Origin: JAYTQG01 sp043746815
GTDB lineage: Bacteria; Actinomycetota; Thermoleophilia; Miltoncostaeales; Miltoncostaeaceae
NCBI GenBank assembly: GCA_043746815.1
Contig: JAYTQG010000241.1
Coordinates: forward strand, 1-15,705
Direction: 5' to 3'
Length of the DNA stretch: 15,705 nucleotides
Shown: in pieces, positions 1-7,151 of the stretch
How the letters are laid out: every line of letters begins with the position of its first letter
Position numbering within the stretch: position 1 is the first letter of the stretch
Notes under the pieces: generated by a model
Database searches by the model: none
What the model was told of the DNA's origin: nothing
The model's input: only the letters and a program-made list of their open reading frames with translations
Position numbers and translations under genes: made by a program

Positions 1-411
1 CGTGAAGACCAGGCCGTAGCCGAGGAAAAAGCGGACCGACTGGAGGTCACTGGTGGAGCGCGACATCAACTGCCCGACACCCATTCGGTCGAAATAGCCG
101 ATGTCCAGCGACGCGAGGTGTGCGAAGACGCGCCGCCGGAGGCCCGTCTCAACCCCGAGGCTGACCGTCCCCGCCAACCACCGCCTGGCACCAGAGCAGA
201 ACATGCGCGCGAGACCCACGGCGAGGATGATCAGGCACAGGGGAACGAGCAGCCCGCGGTCGCGGTGGTCAACCACGTCATCCAGCACGCGCCGGGTGAG
301 GTATGGCAAGGTGACCGAGGTCGCCATGACGCCCGCCGCCGCGAGGGTGGTGAGGGCGAGGCGGCCGCGGTAGGGACCGAGGATGCTGAGCAGGCGAAGG
401 AACGTGCGCAC
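1..411 (-). CDS. ABC exporter, N-terminal membrane domain (partial, runs off window start)
   Basis: Reading the minus strand from GTG at 411 gives 137 codons open to the window edge. The protein begins MRTFLRLLSILGPYRGR, followed by hydrophobic helices (about residues 18-33 and 55-70), then SLDIGYFDRMGVGQLMSR and STSDLQSVRFFLGYG. This is the layout of a type-1 ABC exporter transmembrane domain (ABC_membrane family), where the 'FD....G.LMSR...D' loop precedes the third helix. The nucleotide-binding domain would lie outside the window, so the substrate cannot be named. The start is uncertain. GTG 411 and GTG 447 lack a clear ribosome site, while GTG 486 is preceded by AAGGGGA and would add 25 residues. 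Its start sits 2 bases from the start of the divergent formimidoyltransferase gene, so the two 5' regions must overlap. Confidence 0.85.
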   Translation of the reverse strand, partial: MRTFLRLLSILGPYRGRLALTTLAAAGVMATSVTLPYLTRRVLDDVVDHRDRGLLVPLCLIILAVGLARMFCSGARRWLAGTVSLGVETGLRRRVFAHLASLDIGYFDRMGVGQLMSRSTSDLQSVRFFLGYGLVFT

Positions 412-413
412 GA

Positions 414-1391
414 ATGACGGACGGTAGACAAGGACTGACGAAGCCACAACCGACAGGCGACCGCTTCGGCGACCTGCCTGCGCCACCTCGTCCCCTTGCT
501 CTCGCGGTTCCAAACGTCAGCGAAGGCCGCCACCAGCCCACGATTGATGCCCTCGCCGACGCCTGTCGTGTCCCTGGTGTGCGTGTCGTCGATCTTCACT
601 CGGACGCCGACCATCACCGGACCGTGATCTCGCTGGTGGGCGATCCGCTGGCGATCCAAGAGGCCCTTGTTGCCCTCGCGGCGGAGGCGATGGAGCGCAT
701 CGACTTGCGTCGTCACGTTGGCGTTCACCCGCGGGTTGGTGCGCTGGATGTTGCACCGATCGTCGCGTTGACGCCCGAAGAGTTGCCCCTGGCGCGGGAA
801 CTGGCGGCAGCGGTGTCCGAGCAGATCGCGGCCGACCTTGGCCTTGCGGTGTTCGGCTACGGGGAGATCGCAAGCCATCGCGAGCGGGACCGTCCGCATC
901 ACTTCCGCCTGCCCGGTTTGGAGTGGATTACCGATGAGATGGCCGCCGGACGGATGAGGCCTGACGCCGGTCCGGCGCGCGTGCATCCGAGCGCCGGGGT
1001 CGTTCTGGTGGGCGCTCGGCTCCCGCTGGTCGCATTGAACGTGTGGCTGCCTGAGGCGACCTTGACCGAGGCCCGTGCGATCGCGGCGCAGGTTCGGGAG
1101 GCGGGCGGTGGGCCGCTTGGGCTCCGTGCGCTTGGCCTCTACCTGCATGAGGTCGGGATGGCCCAGGTCTCGATGAACATCGAGGACCATCGCGCGACGC
1201 CTCCGGTGACCGCGATCCGGGCCGTCCGACGGGCCGCCGAGCGTCTCGGTGTCGAGACAGGTGAGGTGGAGCTCGTTGGGTTGGTCCCCGCCGAGGCCAT
1301 CGCTGGCATCAGCCCCGCTGCCCTCGGAATCCGGGGCTTTCGTCCCGGCCACCTGGTGGACCTGCACCTCGGCCGCCTGAGGGGATCGTGA
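414..1391 (+). CDS. Glutamate formimidoyltransferase (formiminotransferase family)
   Basis: 325 residues. The enzyme moves the formimino group between formimidoylglutamate and tetrahydrofolate, a late step of histidine breakdown that feeds one-carbon folate metabolism; cytoplasmic. Family signatures are VPNVSEGR (32-39), DADHHRT (64-70) and RHVGVHPRVGALD (100-112), in which the His at about 101 matches the catalytic His of animal FTCD. HEVGMAQVSMNI and ELVGLVPAEAI follow near the C-terminus. The size fits a stand-alone transferase without the cyclodeaminase domain. The first 28 residues are an unconserved extension, but ATG 414 is the only standard start before the conserved part. A weak GAAGGA lies 12 bases upstream. 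The stop overlaps the next start (GTGA). No other histidine-degradation gene is visible, so a role outside histidine catabolism is possible. Confidence 0.88.
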   Translation: MTDGRQGLTKPQPTGDRFGDLPAPPRPLALAVPNVSEGRHQPTIDALADACRVPGVRVVDLHSDADHHRTVISLVGDPLAIQEALVALAAEAMERIDLRRHVGVHPRVGALDVAPIVALTPEELPLARELAAAVSEQIAADLGLAVFGYGEIASHRERDRPHHFRLPGLEWITDEMAAGRMRPDAGPARVHPSAGVVLVGARLPLVALNVWLPEATLTEARAIAAQVREAGGGPLGLRALGLYLHEVGMAQVSMNIEDHRATPPVTAIRAVRRAAERLGVETGEVELVGLVPAEAIAGISPAALGIRGFRPGHLVDLHLGRLRGS

Positions 1392-2722
1392 CACGCAATT
1401 CAAGTGGCCCGCCCGGCAGCCGAAGACGAAGCGTGACGCTCCGTCCACTCATCGGCGCCGTTCTCGCTGGGGTCCTCGCGTCGGCTGCCCCAGCAACCCC
1501 TGGGGCGATCGACCGGAGCTTTGGCCACGGCGGCCGCGCGGCGCGTCAGATATCCACCACACCCTTGCGGCTTACGGACATTCTCGTCCGCGATGACGGT
1601 CGCCTGATCGTCGGGGGCGCGAGCGCGTGCGGTGTGGGATGCGTATCGCCGAGAGCGGTGGGCTTTGATGCCGACGGACGCTTCGACCCGGGGTTCTCCG
1701 GAGAGGCGGCCGCAGGTATCCGTGGCTGCGCGGTTAATCGGTTCGCGCTCCGCCTCGCTGGGGCCCTGACGGTGACCACCTCAGACTGTCTCCTTGACGG
1801 CGAGCCCACCCCGACGCCCGCCGCCGTCATCACCGGGCTGAACGCTGACGGATCGCTCGATACCGCCTTTGGTGAGCCGGGACTCGGAATGCTCCGCCTC
1901 GCGGGTGTGCGCGTTGTTGATGCCGAGGCACGCGGCGGAACGCTCTCACTGCTCAGCCGTCGCGGCGAGGTCATCCGCGTGGATCAACTGGGCGCCGCGT
2001 CGCTTTCCGGATCGCCGTTTGCGCTCCCATCACGGGTCGGCGACGAACACTCCACATCCGCCCGCCTCACGGTGTTGGCATTGACGCCGTTTGGACCTGT
2101 TACCGGTGCTGAGGCAACGCGCCCGGCGCCGGTTCCGCCACCATCGCCCGCGGGGGCACCGGTGACCGTGGGCCGGCCGACGGTGCCGCCACCCGTTGGC
2201 ACGGTTGACGTGCTGACCCTTGCGCGTCTTCGTTCCGGGGGTGCGCAAGATCACCGCTTCCTGCTGGCCGACGTCCCTCGCGAGGGGCCATTCGGTCCGG
2301 CTTTGGTGCGCTCCGATGGCGTCGTGATGCTGGTTCAGGTGGCCCGCCGTGCACCCAAACCCGCACTGCTCGTGACACGCGTGTCGCCCGGTGGAGTGGT
2401 TGCGGACGCCGGAGCGGGCGTTGCCCTGGACACGCTTCCTGCCGGGCTTGGAACCATTGACGCGACTGTGGCTCCGGATGTCGCAATCGGCCCCGGCGGT
2501 CGCATCGTCGTTGCGCTCACAACGACCACCGGGCGAATCGCGGTCGTCCGCCTTCAACGCAACGGACGCATTGATGACACGTTCCCGGTGACGACACCAC
2601 CGGTTCCCCGAGGTGCCTGGACGCCCGGGGCGCGCGTCGCGGTGCAACCCGACGGCCGCATCCTGCTGGCCCGCGGACGGAGCGATGGTCGGGTCTTCGT
2701 GACGCGACTCCTCGGCGAGTAG
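1388..2722 (+). CDS. Secreted delta-60 repeat protein
   Basis: 444 residues starting at GTG 1388, which overlaps the preceding stop as GTGA. A basic N-terminus (SRRR, about 11-14) is followed by a hydrophobic segment (about 19-38) ending in an Ala/Pro-rich stretch, which looks like a signal peptide or N-terminal anchor. The rest contains degenerate delta-60 type (beta-propeller-like) repeats alternating 'DG.LIVGG' and 'L..DG.LD..FG' elements: AIDRSFGHGG (40-49), VRDDGRLIVGG (67-77), LNADGSLDTAFGEPG (151-165), then near the C-terminus PGGRIVVAL, LQRNGRIDDTF and QPDGRILLARG. Such proteins are common in Thermoleophilia and other environmental bacteria, but their roles are unknown. A Pro-rich insert at about residues 240-270 interrupts the repeats. 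The overlap suggests co-transcription with the folate enzyme, though no functional link is evident. Confidence 0.75.
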   Translation: MTRNSSGPPGSRRRSVTLRPLIGAVLAGVLASAAPATPGAIDRSFGHGGRAARQISTTPLRLTDILVRDDGRLIVGGASACGVGCVSPRAVGFDADGRFDPGFSGEAAAGIRGCAVNRFALRLAGALTVTTSDCLLDGEPTPTPAAVITGLNADGSLDTAFGEPGLGMLRLAGVRVVDAEARGGTLSLLSRRGEVIRVDQLGAASLSGSPFALPSRVGDEHSTSARLTVLALTPFGPVTGAEATRPAPVPPPSPAGAPVTVGRPTVPPPVGTVDVLTLARLRSGGAQDHRFLLADVPREGPFGPALVRSDGVVMLVQVARRAPKPALLVTRVSPGGVVADAGAGVALDTLPAGLGTIDATVAPDVAIGPGGRIVVALTTTTGRIAVVRLQRNGRIDDTFPVTTPPVPRGAWTPGARVAVQPDGRILLARGRSDGRVFVTRLLGE

Positions 2723-2738
2723 CCGCGGGCGCCGCTGG

Positions 2739-2744
2739 TAGGCT
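2739..2744 (+). promoter_or_regulatory. Putative -10 box (TAGGCT) for the hisS operon
   Basis: TAGGCT fits the actinobacterial -10 pattern TANNNT. It lies in the 57-base gap between the delta-60 gene stop (2722) and the ATC start (2780). A transcript starting about 7 bases downstream would carry the Shine-Dalgarno AAGGAG at 2766-2771 in a short leader. No convincing -35 box is seen 16-18 bases upstream. Confidence 0.4.
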
Positions 2745-2779
2745 CGCGGCCGTTCAGTACGCCCTAAGGAGCCGCACCC

Positions 2780-3121
2780 ATCGCCAAGCGCAACCAGCGC
2801 CGCCGCCCGAACGCCGGGCCGCCCCCGGTCGTCAAACGGCCCGAGGTCATTGCACGTCAAGAGGCCGCCAAATCCTCGACACCGAAACCGCGTTCCGGTC
2901 AACCGGTGATGCCGTCCACGAAAAGCGTGATCGGACGGGCGCTCTTCGCCTCCGGGTTCTTCTACCTGATGCTGGTCTTCGCATTTCAGGATCCGCCCGG
3001 CCAGGCACTCGTCACGACCCTGATCCTGACCACGATCATGATTCCGCTCTACATGCTGATCGATCGCCTCCTGCATCGGCGCCGTCTGAAGCGGTGGCAG
3101 AACCGAAACGTGAAACCGTAG
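2780..3121 (+). CDS. Small two-helix membrane protein with ATC start codon
   Basis: An open frame runs from an in-frame TAA at 2765-2767 to TAG 3119-3121. It has no ATG, GTG or TTG until GTG 2906. A strong Shine-Dalgarno (TAAGGAG, 2765-2771) lies 8 bases before ATC 2780, and translation from there gives a natural start, (M)AKRNQRRRPNAG, then a Pro/Arg/Lys-rich tail to about residue 45. I therefore place the start at ATC, giving 113 residues. Two hydrophobic helices follow, at about 48-67 (ALFASGFFYLMLVFAF) and 75-96 (ALVTTLILTTIMIPLYMLI), with a basic C-terminus (HRRRLKRW). The topology is probably a hairpin with both ends in the cytoplasm. I do not recognise the family. The stop directly abuts the hisS GTG, so translation of the two is probably coupled. 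If ATC is a sequencing error for ATG, the same protein results. Confidence 0.75.
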   Translation: MAKRNQRRRPNAGPPPVVKRPEVIARQEAAKSSTPKPRSGQPVMPSTKSVIGRALFASGFFYLMLVFAFQDPPGQALVTTLILTTIMIPLYMLIDRLLHRRRLKRWQNRNVKP

Positions 3122-4375
3122 GTGCCCCCCCGCGGAACACGGGACATCCTGCCCCAAGAGGCACGCCGGCGCCGCCGCATCGTCAGCACCGCTGAGGACG
3201 TCTTCACGGGCTACGGCTACGGGCAGATCACGACACCCACATTTGAGGAGACGGGTCTCTTCGTCCGCGGCGTGGGCGAGAGCACCGACATCGTCCGCAA
3301 GGAGATGTACACCTTTGAGGACCTCTCCGGCGACCGGCTGACGCTGCGCCCCGAGGGGACCGCCCCCGTCGCGCGCGCGTTCATCGACCATGGGATGCAC
3401 ACGTCACCGCTGCCGGTGAAGCTCTGGTACTGCATGCCGATGTTTCGCTACGAACGCCCACAGGCCGGGCGCTACCGCGAGCACTGGCAACTGGGCGCGG
3501 AGGCCATCGGGTCGGACGATCCGATGCTCGACGTCGAGACGATTGCGCTGCTTGCCGATCTCTACGCGCGACTCGGCGTTCCGGGTGTCACGCTGCGCCT
3601 TGGGAGCATGGGCGATGTGGAGTCCCGCGCGGCATATCGGGATCTCCTCGTGGCCCACGTCGAGACTCGCGCCGCGGACCTCGATGAGGAGGGGAGAACG
3701 CGCCTCGCGCTGAACCCCTTGCGCCTGTTTGACAGCAAGGACGCGAAGTCAAAGGCGGTGATGGAGGGCGCGCCGCTCCTCATTGATCACCTTTCCGACG
3801 CTGCAGCCGCGCATCACCGCGCCGTATGCGACGGGCTTGACGCGCTGGGGATTGCCTACCAAGAGGACGGCACCTTGGTTCGCGGGTTCGACTACTACAC
3901 AAAGACCGTGTTCGAGTTCACCTGCGATCGACTCGGTGCCCAAAGCGGTATCGGCGGCGGCGGCCGCTACGACGGTCTTGTCGCCAGCCTGGGCGGACCG
4001 GAGACCCCAGGGATCGGCTTTGGTACCGGTATCGAGCGGATCGCGCTGGCGCTGGAGTCCGCGGATGTGGTTGACGAGGCCCCGCTCCTCGATACCTACT
4101 TGGCGGTGACCGATGCCTCACTCCGCGCGCAACTGCTTCCGCTGGCCGCGAAGCTTCGCGCCCGCGGGCTGGCCGTTGACAGCGACATGCGCGGTGACCG
4201 TCGCCTCAAGGCGATGATGAAGCACGCGAACTCACTGCGGGCGCGCACCGTCGTGATCATTGGTCCAAGAGAACTTGAAACAGGGGTGGTATCGGTGCGG
4301 GACATGACCAGTGGCGATCAGATCGAGGTTGCGATTGATGCCCTCGCGGACGCCCTGATCGGCGGCCGCGCGTGA
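3122..4375 (+). CDS. hisS: Histidine--tRNA ligase
   Basis: 417 residues, normal length. A class II synthetase that charges tRNA-His using ATP; cytoplasmic dimer. PRGTRDILPQE at the N-terminus is the usual HisRS opening. Motif 2 is FRYERPQAGRYREHWQ (108-123). The histidine-specific loop is LVRGFDYYT (252-260). GGGGRYDGL (278-286) and motif 3, GIGFGTGIERI (297-307), complete the active site. The anticodon-binding domain follows from about 325. GTG 3122 immediately follows the TAG of the small membrane gene in the same frame, so no earlier start is possible. No good Shine-Dalgarno is present, which points to coupled translation. The stop overlaps the aspS start as GTGA. Confidence 0.97.
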   Translation: MPPRGTRDILPQEARRRRRIVSTAEDVFTGYGYGQITTPTFEETGLFVRGVGESTDIVRKEMYTFEDLSGDRLTLRPEGTAPVARAFIDHGMHTSPLPVKLWYCMPMFRYERPQAGRYREHWQLGAEAIGSDDPMLDVETIALLADLYARLGVPGVTLRLGSMGDVESRAAYRDLLVAHVETRAADLDEEGRTRLALNPLRLFDSKDAKSKAVMEGAPLLIDHLSDAAAAHHRAVCDGLDALGIAYQEDGTLVRGFDYYTKTVFEFTCDRLGAQSGIGGGGRYDGLVASLGGPETPGIGFGTGIERIALALESADVVDEAPLLDTYLAVTDASLRAQLLPLAAKLRARGLAVDSDMRGDRRLKAMMKHANSLRARTVVIIGPRELETGVVSVRDMTSGDQIEVAIDALADALIGGRA

Positions 4376-6144
4376 TTGGTGCCGCTCGCTATCGGACGCA
4401 CACGTGCATGGGTGCCGCCGAGACCCGAGGCGACGTTCGTGTCGCGGGCTGGCTGCACCGCCGCCGCGACCATGGCGGCCTGATTTTCGTTGACCTCCGC
4501 GACCGGAGCGGCATCCTCCAGTTGGTACTCGACCCGGCAACCTCACCCGAGGCCCACGCCCTTGGCGAACACCTGCGCTCTGAGGACGTGTTGAGTGTTC
4601 GCGGCAGTGTCGTCGAGCGCTCCACGGCGACCATCAACCCGCGCGTGCCGACCGGCAGCGTCGAGCTGCGTGTCGAGGAATTGACGCGCCTGTCCGCATC
4701 AGACGTCCTGCCGTTTTCCGTCGAGGATGAGACACAGGAGGCATCGGAGGAGCTCCGCCTGGCCTACCGCTACCTCGACATTCGCCGACCAAGGCGCCTC
4801 GCGGCCCTCGAGCTTCGCGGGAGGGTCACGTCCGCGATTCGGGGCGTGTTGGAGGGTGAAGGGTTCCTCGAGGTTGAGACCCCCATGCTGACCCGGTCGA
4901 CTCCGGAGGGTGCGCGCGACTTCCTCGTCCCGAGCCGCCTGCAGCGGGGCTCGTGGTACGCGCTTCCGCAGAGCCCGCAGCTCTTTAAGCAGCTCCTCAT
5001 GGTCGGTGGGGTCGAGCGGTACTTCCAGATCGTCCGGTGCTTCCGTGATGAGGACCTCCGCGCGGACCGTCAGCCGGAGTTCACTCAGGTAGACATCGAG
5101 GCCTCATTCGTCGAGACCGAGGACATCCTCGGCCTCACTGAGAACGTGATGGTTCACGCCTTCGCGGCAGCGGGAATCACGGTTACCGCACCATTCCCGC
5201 GCATTGCGTACGACGAGGCCATGCGCCGCTTTGGCAGCGACCGGCCCGATCTTCGCTACGGGTTGGAGATCCGGGACTGGACCGCACAGGCGGGCAAGAG
5301 TGGTTTCGGCATCTTCGAAGCCGCGGTCGCCGCGGGCGGGACGATCGCCGGAATCGTGGTCCCGGGCGCGGGGGCGAACCTGTCCCGCAAGGATGGCGAC
5401 GCCCTGATGGCGGAGGCGGTTGAACTCGGCGCGAAGGGGCTCGTCTGGTCGATCGTGGAGGCCGACGGTGTTGTTCGTGGTCCTGGCGCGAGGTTCTTGA
5501 CCACTCTCGCTACCGACCTTGGTGCAGCCGAGGGTGATCTGATCGCGCTCGTTGCCGACGACGAAGCCGCCGGTCGCCGGATTCTTGGTCTCCTCAGGAC
5601 CCGCTACGCCGAGCGGTACGGCATGGTGCCCGAGGGCGTCTGGAACCTCTCGTGGGTGGTCGACTTCCCGCTGCTCGGATGGAGCGAAGACGAGAAACGG
5701 TGGGACGCCGTGCACCATCCCTTCACGGCTCCCCGCCCGGAGGACGAGGCCCTGCTCGCGACCGATCCGGGCAAGGTGCTTTCACAGGCCTACGACGTTG
5801 TCCTGAACGGCGTTGAGATCGGCGGCGGCAGCATCCGTATCCACGACCGTGACGTCCAGGCGGCCCTCTTCGACACAATCGGTCTTGGCGCCGACGAGCA
5901 GGAGAACAAGTTCGGCTTCCTCCTGCGGGCCCTTCGCCTGGGAGCGCCGCCGCACGGCGGTATTGCGCTTGGACTCGACCGTCTCGTGATGCTGCTGGCT
6001 GGTGAGGACTCGATTCGTGACGTCATCGCTTTCCCGAAGACCGCGACGGGAGCCGATCCGTTGACGGGTGCGCCAGCGGGTGTCGACGAGCGGCAGCTCC
6101 GCGAGCTGGGCGTCCAGGCAATCCCAACCGCGAAGCCCGCCTGA
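4372..6144 (+). CDS. aspS: Aspartate--tRNA ligase, bacterial type, possibly non-discriminating (Asp/Asn)
   Basis: 590 residues, typical for bacterial AspRS. The anticodon-binding OB fold spans about 20-105 (GWLHRRRDHGGLIFVDLRD). The catalytic core includes YRYLDIRRP (132-140), SPQLFKQLLM (201-210) and motif 2, RCFRDEDLRADRQPEFTQ (222-239). The bacterial GAD insertion covers about 285-415, and motif 3 is GIALGLDRLVMLLAG (530-544). GTG 4372 overlaps the hisS stop (GTGA), and YRTHTC, the usual N-terminal motif, follows, so the start is sound. His34 in RRRDHGG sits where discriminating enzymes such as E. coli AspRS carry Leu30. A His there is known from non-discriminating enzymes that also make Asp-tRNA-Asn for GatCAB amidation. 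The stop overlaps the inferred ung start (CTGA). Confidence 0.97.
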   Translation: MIGAARYRTHTCMGAAETRGDVRVAGWLHRRRDHGGLIFVDLRDRSGILQLVLDPATSPEAHALGEHLRSEDVLSVRGSVVERSTATINPRVPTGSVELRVEELTRLSASDVLPFSVEDETQEASEELRLAYRYLDIRRPRRLAALELRGRVTSAIRGVLEGEGFLEVETPMLTRSTPEGARDFLVPSRLQRGSWYALPQSPQLFKQLLMVGGVERYFQIVRCFRDEDLRADRQPEFTQVDIEASFVETEDILGLTENVMVHAFAAAGITVTAPFPRIAYDEAMRRFGSDRPDLRYGLEIRDWTAQAGKSGFGIFEAAVAAGGTIAGIVVPGAGANLSRKDGDALMAEAVELGAKGLVWSIVEADGVVRGPGARFLTTLATDLGAAEGDLIALVADDEAAGRRILGLLRTRYAERYGMVPEGVWNLSWVVDFPLLGWSEDEKRWDAVHHPFTAPRPEDEALLATDPGKVLSQAYDVVLNGVEIGGGSIRIHDRDVQAALFDTIGLGADEQENKFGFLLRALRLGAPPHGGIALGLDRLVMLLAGEDSIRDVIAFPKTATGADPLTGAPAGVDERQLRELGVQAIPTAKPA

Positions 6145-6806
6145 GCCGAGACGGGACGCTCGGTCCGGGGTGGGCGGAGGCGCTTGCCCCGGTGGAGGGG
6201 CGCCTTGCGCTGATTGGTGACCACCTGCGCGCCGAGCGCGCGGCGGGGCGGACGTTTCTCCCGGAGGCGAAGAACATCCTGCGGGCGTTCAGTCAGCCCT
6301 TTGACGCGGTGCGTGTCCTGATCGTCGGGCAGGACCCGTATCCGACGCCGGGTCACCCCGTCGGACTGTCGTTTAGCGTGAGCCCCGATGTTCGGCCGGT
6401 GCCGAGGAGCCTCGCGAACATCTTCCGCGAATACAGCGAGGACCTCGGCCTGGCGACCCCCGCGACTGGGGACCTCTCGCCATGGACTGAGCGCGGCGTG
6501 ATGCTCCTGAACCGTGTCCTCACTGTCCGCCCGGGCGAATCGGGCTCACACCGGGGAATCGGCTGGGAGGAGGTCACCGAACAGGCCATCCGCGCGCTCG
6601 CCGCACGGGATCGACCACTCGTGGCGATCCTCTGGGGCCGCGATGCCCGCAACCTGCGTCCGCTCCTTGAGCCGCATCCCTCCATCGAGAGCGCTCACCC
6701 CAGCCCGCTCTCAGCCGCAAACGGCTTCTTCGGCTCGCGCCCCTTCAGCCGGGCCAACGCGGCGCTGGAAGCCCTCGGCGGCGAGCCTGTCGACTGGAAA
6801 CTCTGA
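6141..6806 (+). CDS. ung: Uracil-DNA glycosylase, family 1, with inferred CTG start
   Basis: Removes uracil from DNA as the first step of base-excision repair. From CTG 6141 the protein is 221 residues. The water-activating motif is GQDPYP (63-68) with Asp65. LLNRVLTV (122-129) contributes the uracil-binding Asn, and HPSPLSA (186-192) is the DNA-binding loop motif. Pro68 replaces the His of E. coli GQDPYH; this variant and the C-terminal GFFGSRPFSRAN match actinobacterial enzymes. The first standard start, GTG 6192, would cut off the family-typical helix GWAEALAP (10-17). The frame upstream has no ATG, GTG or TTG, but CTG 6141 overlaps the aspS TGA as CTGA, like the GTGA overlaps elsewhere in this operon. 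The start is an inference; the enzyme identity is firm. Last gene of the hisS operon. Confidence 0.92.
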   Translation: MSRDGTLGPGWAEALAPVEGRLALIGDHLRAERAAGRTFLPEAKNILRAFSQPFDAVRVLIVGQDPYPTPGHPVGLSFSVSPDVRPVPRSLANIFREYSEDLGLATPATGDLSPWTERGVMLLNRVLTVRPGESGSHRGIGWEEVTEQAIRALAARDRPLVAILWGRDARNLRPLLEPHPSIESAHPSPLSAANGFFGSRPFSRANAALEALGGEPVDWKL

Positions 6807-6824
6807 CCGGTATCGCGCAAGAGT

Positions 6825-6840
6825 TCCCCCCTTTGGGGGA
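6825..6840 (+). terminator. Hairpin after ung, possible operon terminator
   Basis: TCCCCC (6825-6830), a CTTT loop and GGGGGA (6835-6840) form a perfect 6-bp stem 19 bases after the ung stop. No T-tract follows, so it is at best a weak intrinsic terminator and may instead belong to the repeat patch. Confidence 0.35.
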
Positions 6841-6864
6841 GAGCGACTAAATTCAACCCATTTT

Positions 6865-6892
6865 GGGGGTCAGACCAGGGTCCGATCCCTAA
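6865..6892 (-). repeat. Repeat copy A, inverted and diverged
   Basis: This matches the reverse complement of copies B and C. It reads GGGGGTCAGACC then AGGGTCCGATCCC, with several changes, and ends in TAA opposite the TTAA of the other copies. With copy B it forms a head-to-head inverted pair about 90 bases apart, the arrangement seen in REPIN-type doublets. Confidence 0.55.
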
Positions 6893-6983
6893 AAACGGCC
6901 TTGCTTGAATCTTGTCCCCAGAATGGGGGGTCTTTGGTGGTCCTGGAAGGGCACGACTGGAGGCGAATGCTCACCGCGCATTG

Positions 6984-7017
6984 TTAAGGGGGTCTGACCC
7001 GGGTCTGACCCCGAACT
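6984..7017 (+). repeat. Repeat copy B (TTAA + tandem GGGTCTGACCC + CGAACT)
   Basis: 34 bases: TTAAGG, then GGGTCTGACCC twice in tandem, then CCGAACT. Each 11-mer is a perfect 5-bp inverted repeat around one T, so the unit can form two small hairpins or one larger one. It is identical to copy C except for one G/A change at position 8 of the unit. Confidence 0.8.
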
Positions 7018-7033
7018 GCCTGCGGCGGGCGGC

Positions 7034-7103
7034 GTCTGGCCCCGAACTCGCCAGCAGCGCGGAGTTGGCGGAGGGTTCGAGCCGCCTCGAGGTGATCGTC
7101 GAG
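7034..7103 (-). pseudogene. Decayed duplicate of the 3' end of the adjacent small minus-strand gene plus its repeat
   Basis: 7073-7103 matches 7174-7204 at 24 of 31 bases, and 7034-7048 matches 7137-7151 at 14 of 15. The two blocks are separated by 24 bases here and 22 in the intact copy. Read on the minus strand, the fragment encodes a tail ending ...RRLEPSA, against ...SERLEPAS in the intact gene. The rest of the gene is missing. The fragment therefore represents the last codons plus the downstream repeat of a second copy of this gene. Confidence 0.55.
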
Positions 7104-7117
7104 ACCGCCTGGAAATA

Positions 7118-7151
7118 TTAAGGGAGTCTGACCCGGGTCTGACCCCGAACT
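7118..7151 (+). repeat. Repeat copy C, overlapping the stop codon of the small minus-strand gene
   Basis: 33 of 34 bases are identical to copy B, with starts 134 bases apart. The last two bases (CT at 7150-7151) form part of the minus-strand TAG stop (7150-7152), so the repeat lies exactly at the 3' end of that gene. It could act as a transcription terminator or mRNA-end hairpin for it. Confidence 0.8.

Larger units (their letters stand above)
6807..7149. other. Gene-free repeat-rich patch between ung and a minus-strand small gene
   Basis: About 340 bases with no credible gene. Short AT-richer segments (around 6848-6864, 6890-6895 and 7113-7121) are mixed with G/C runs, unlike the flanking coding DNA. 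It holds three copies of a GGGTCTGACCC doublet (one inverted), a degenerate half copy with a gene-tail fragment, and extra small inverted repeats. Examples are ATTCAA 6851-6856 with TTGAAT 6905-6910, and the similar opposed segments 6857-6870 (CCCATTTTGGGGGT) and 6916-6930. It looks like a landing zone for small palindromic elements. Confidence 0.6.

Noticed and set aside
231..1448. Long minus-strand open frame (405 codons) over the formimidoyltransferase gene
   Set aside because: It is antisense to a clearly recognised enzyme, its sequence shows no family features, and open antisense frames are expected in GC-rich DNA. Its last part also overlaps the ABC exporter in another frame.
2906..3121. 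GTG 2906 as the start of the small membrane gene
   Set aside because: It has no ribosome site and would drop the basic N-terminus that follows a strong Shine-Dalgarno and ATC at the right spacing.
2030..3400. Minus-strand open frame of 456 codons across the delta-60 gene, small membrane gene and hisS start
   Set aside because: It spans three plus-strand genes and an intergenic promoter region, has low-complexity composition, and shows no recognisable domain.
6912..7121. Plus-strand open frame of 69 codons in the repeat patch
   Set aside because: It runs through repeat copy B and the decayed gene tail in antisense, so the frame is an accident of repeat sequence.
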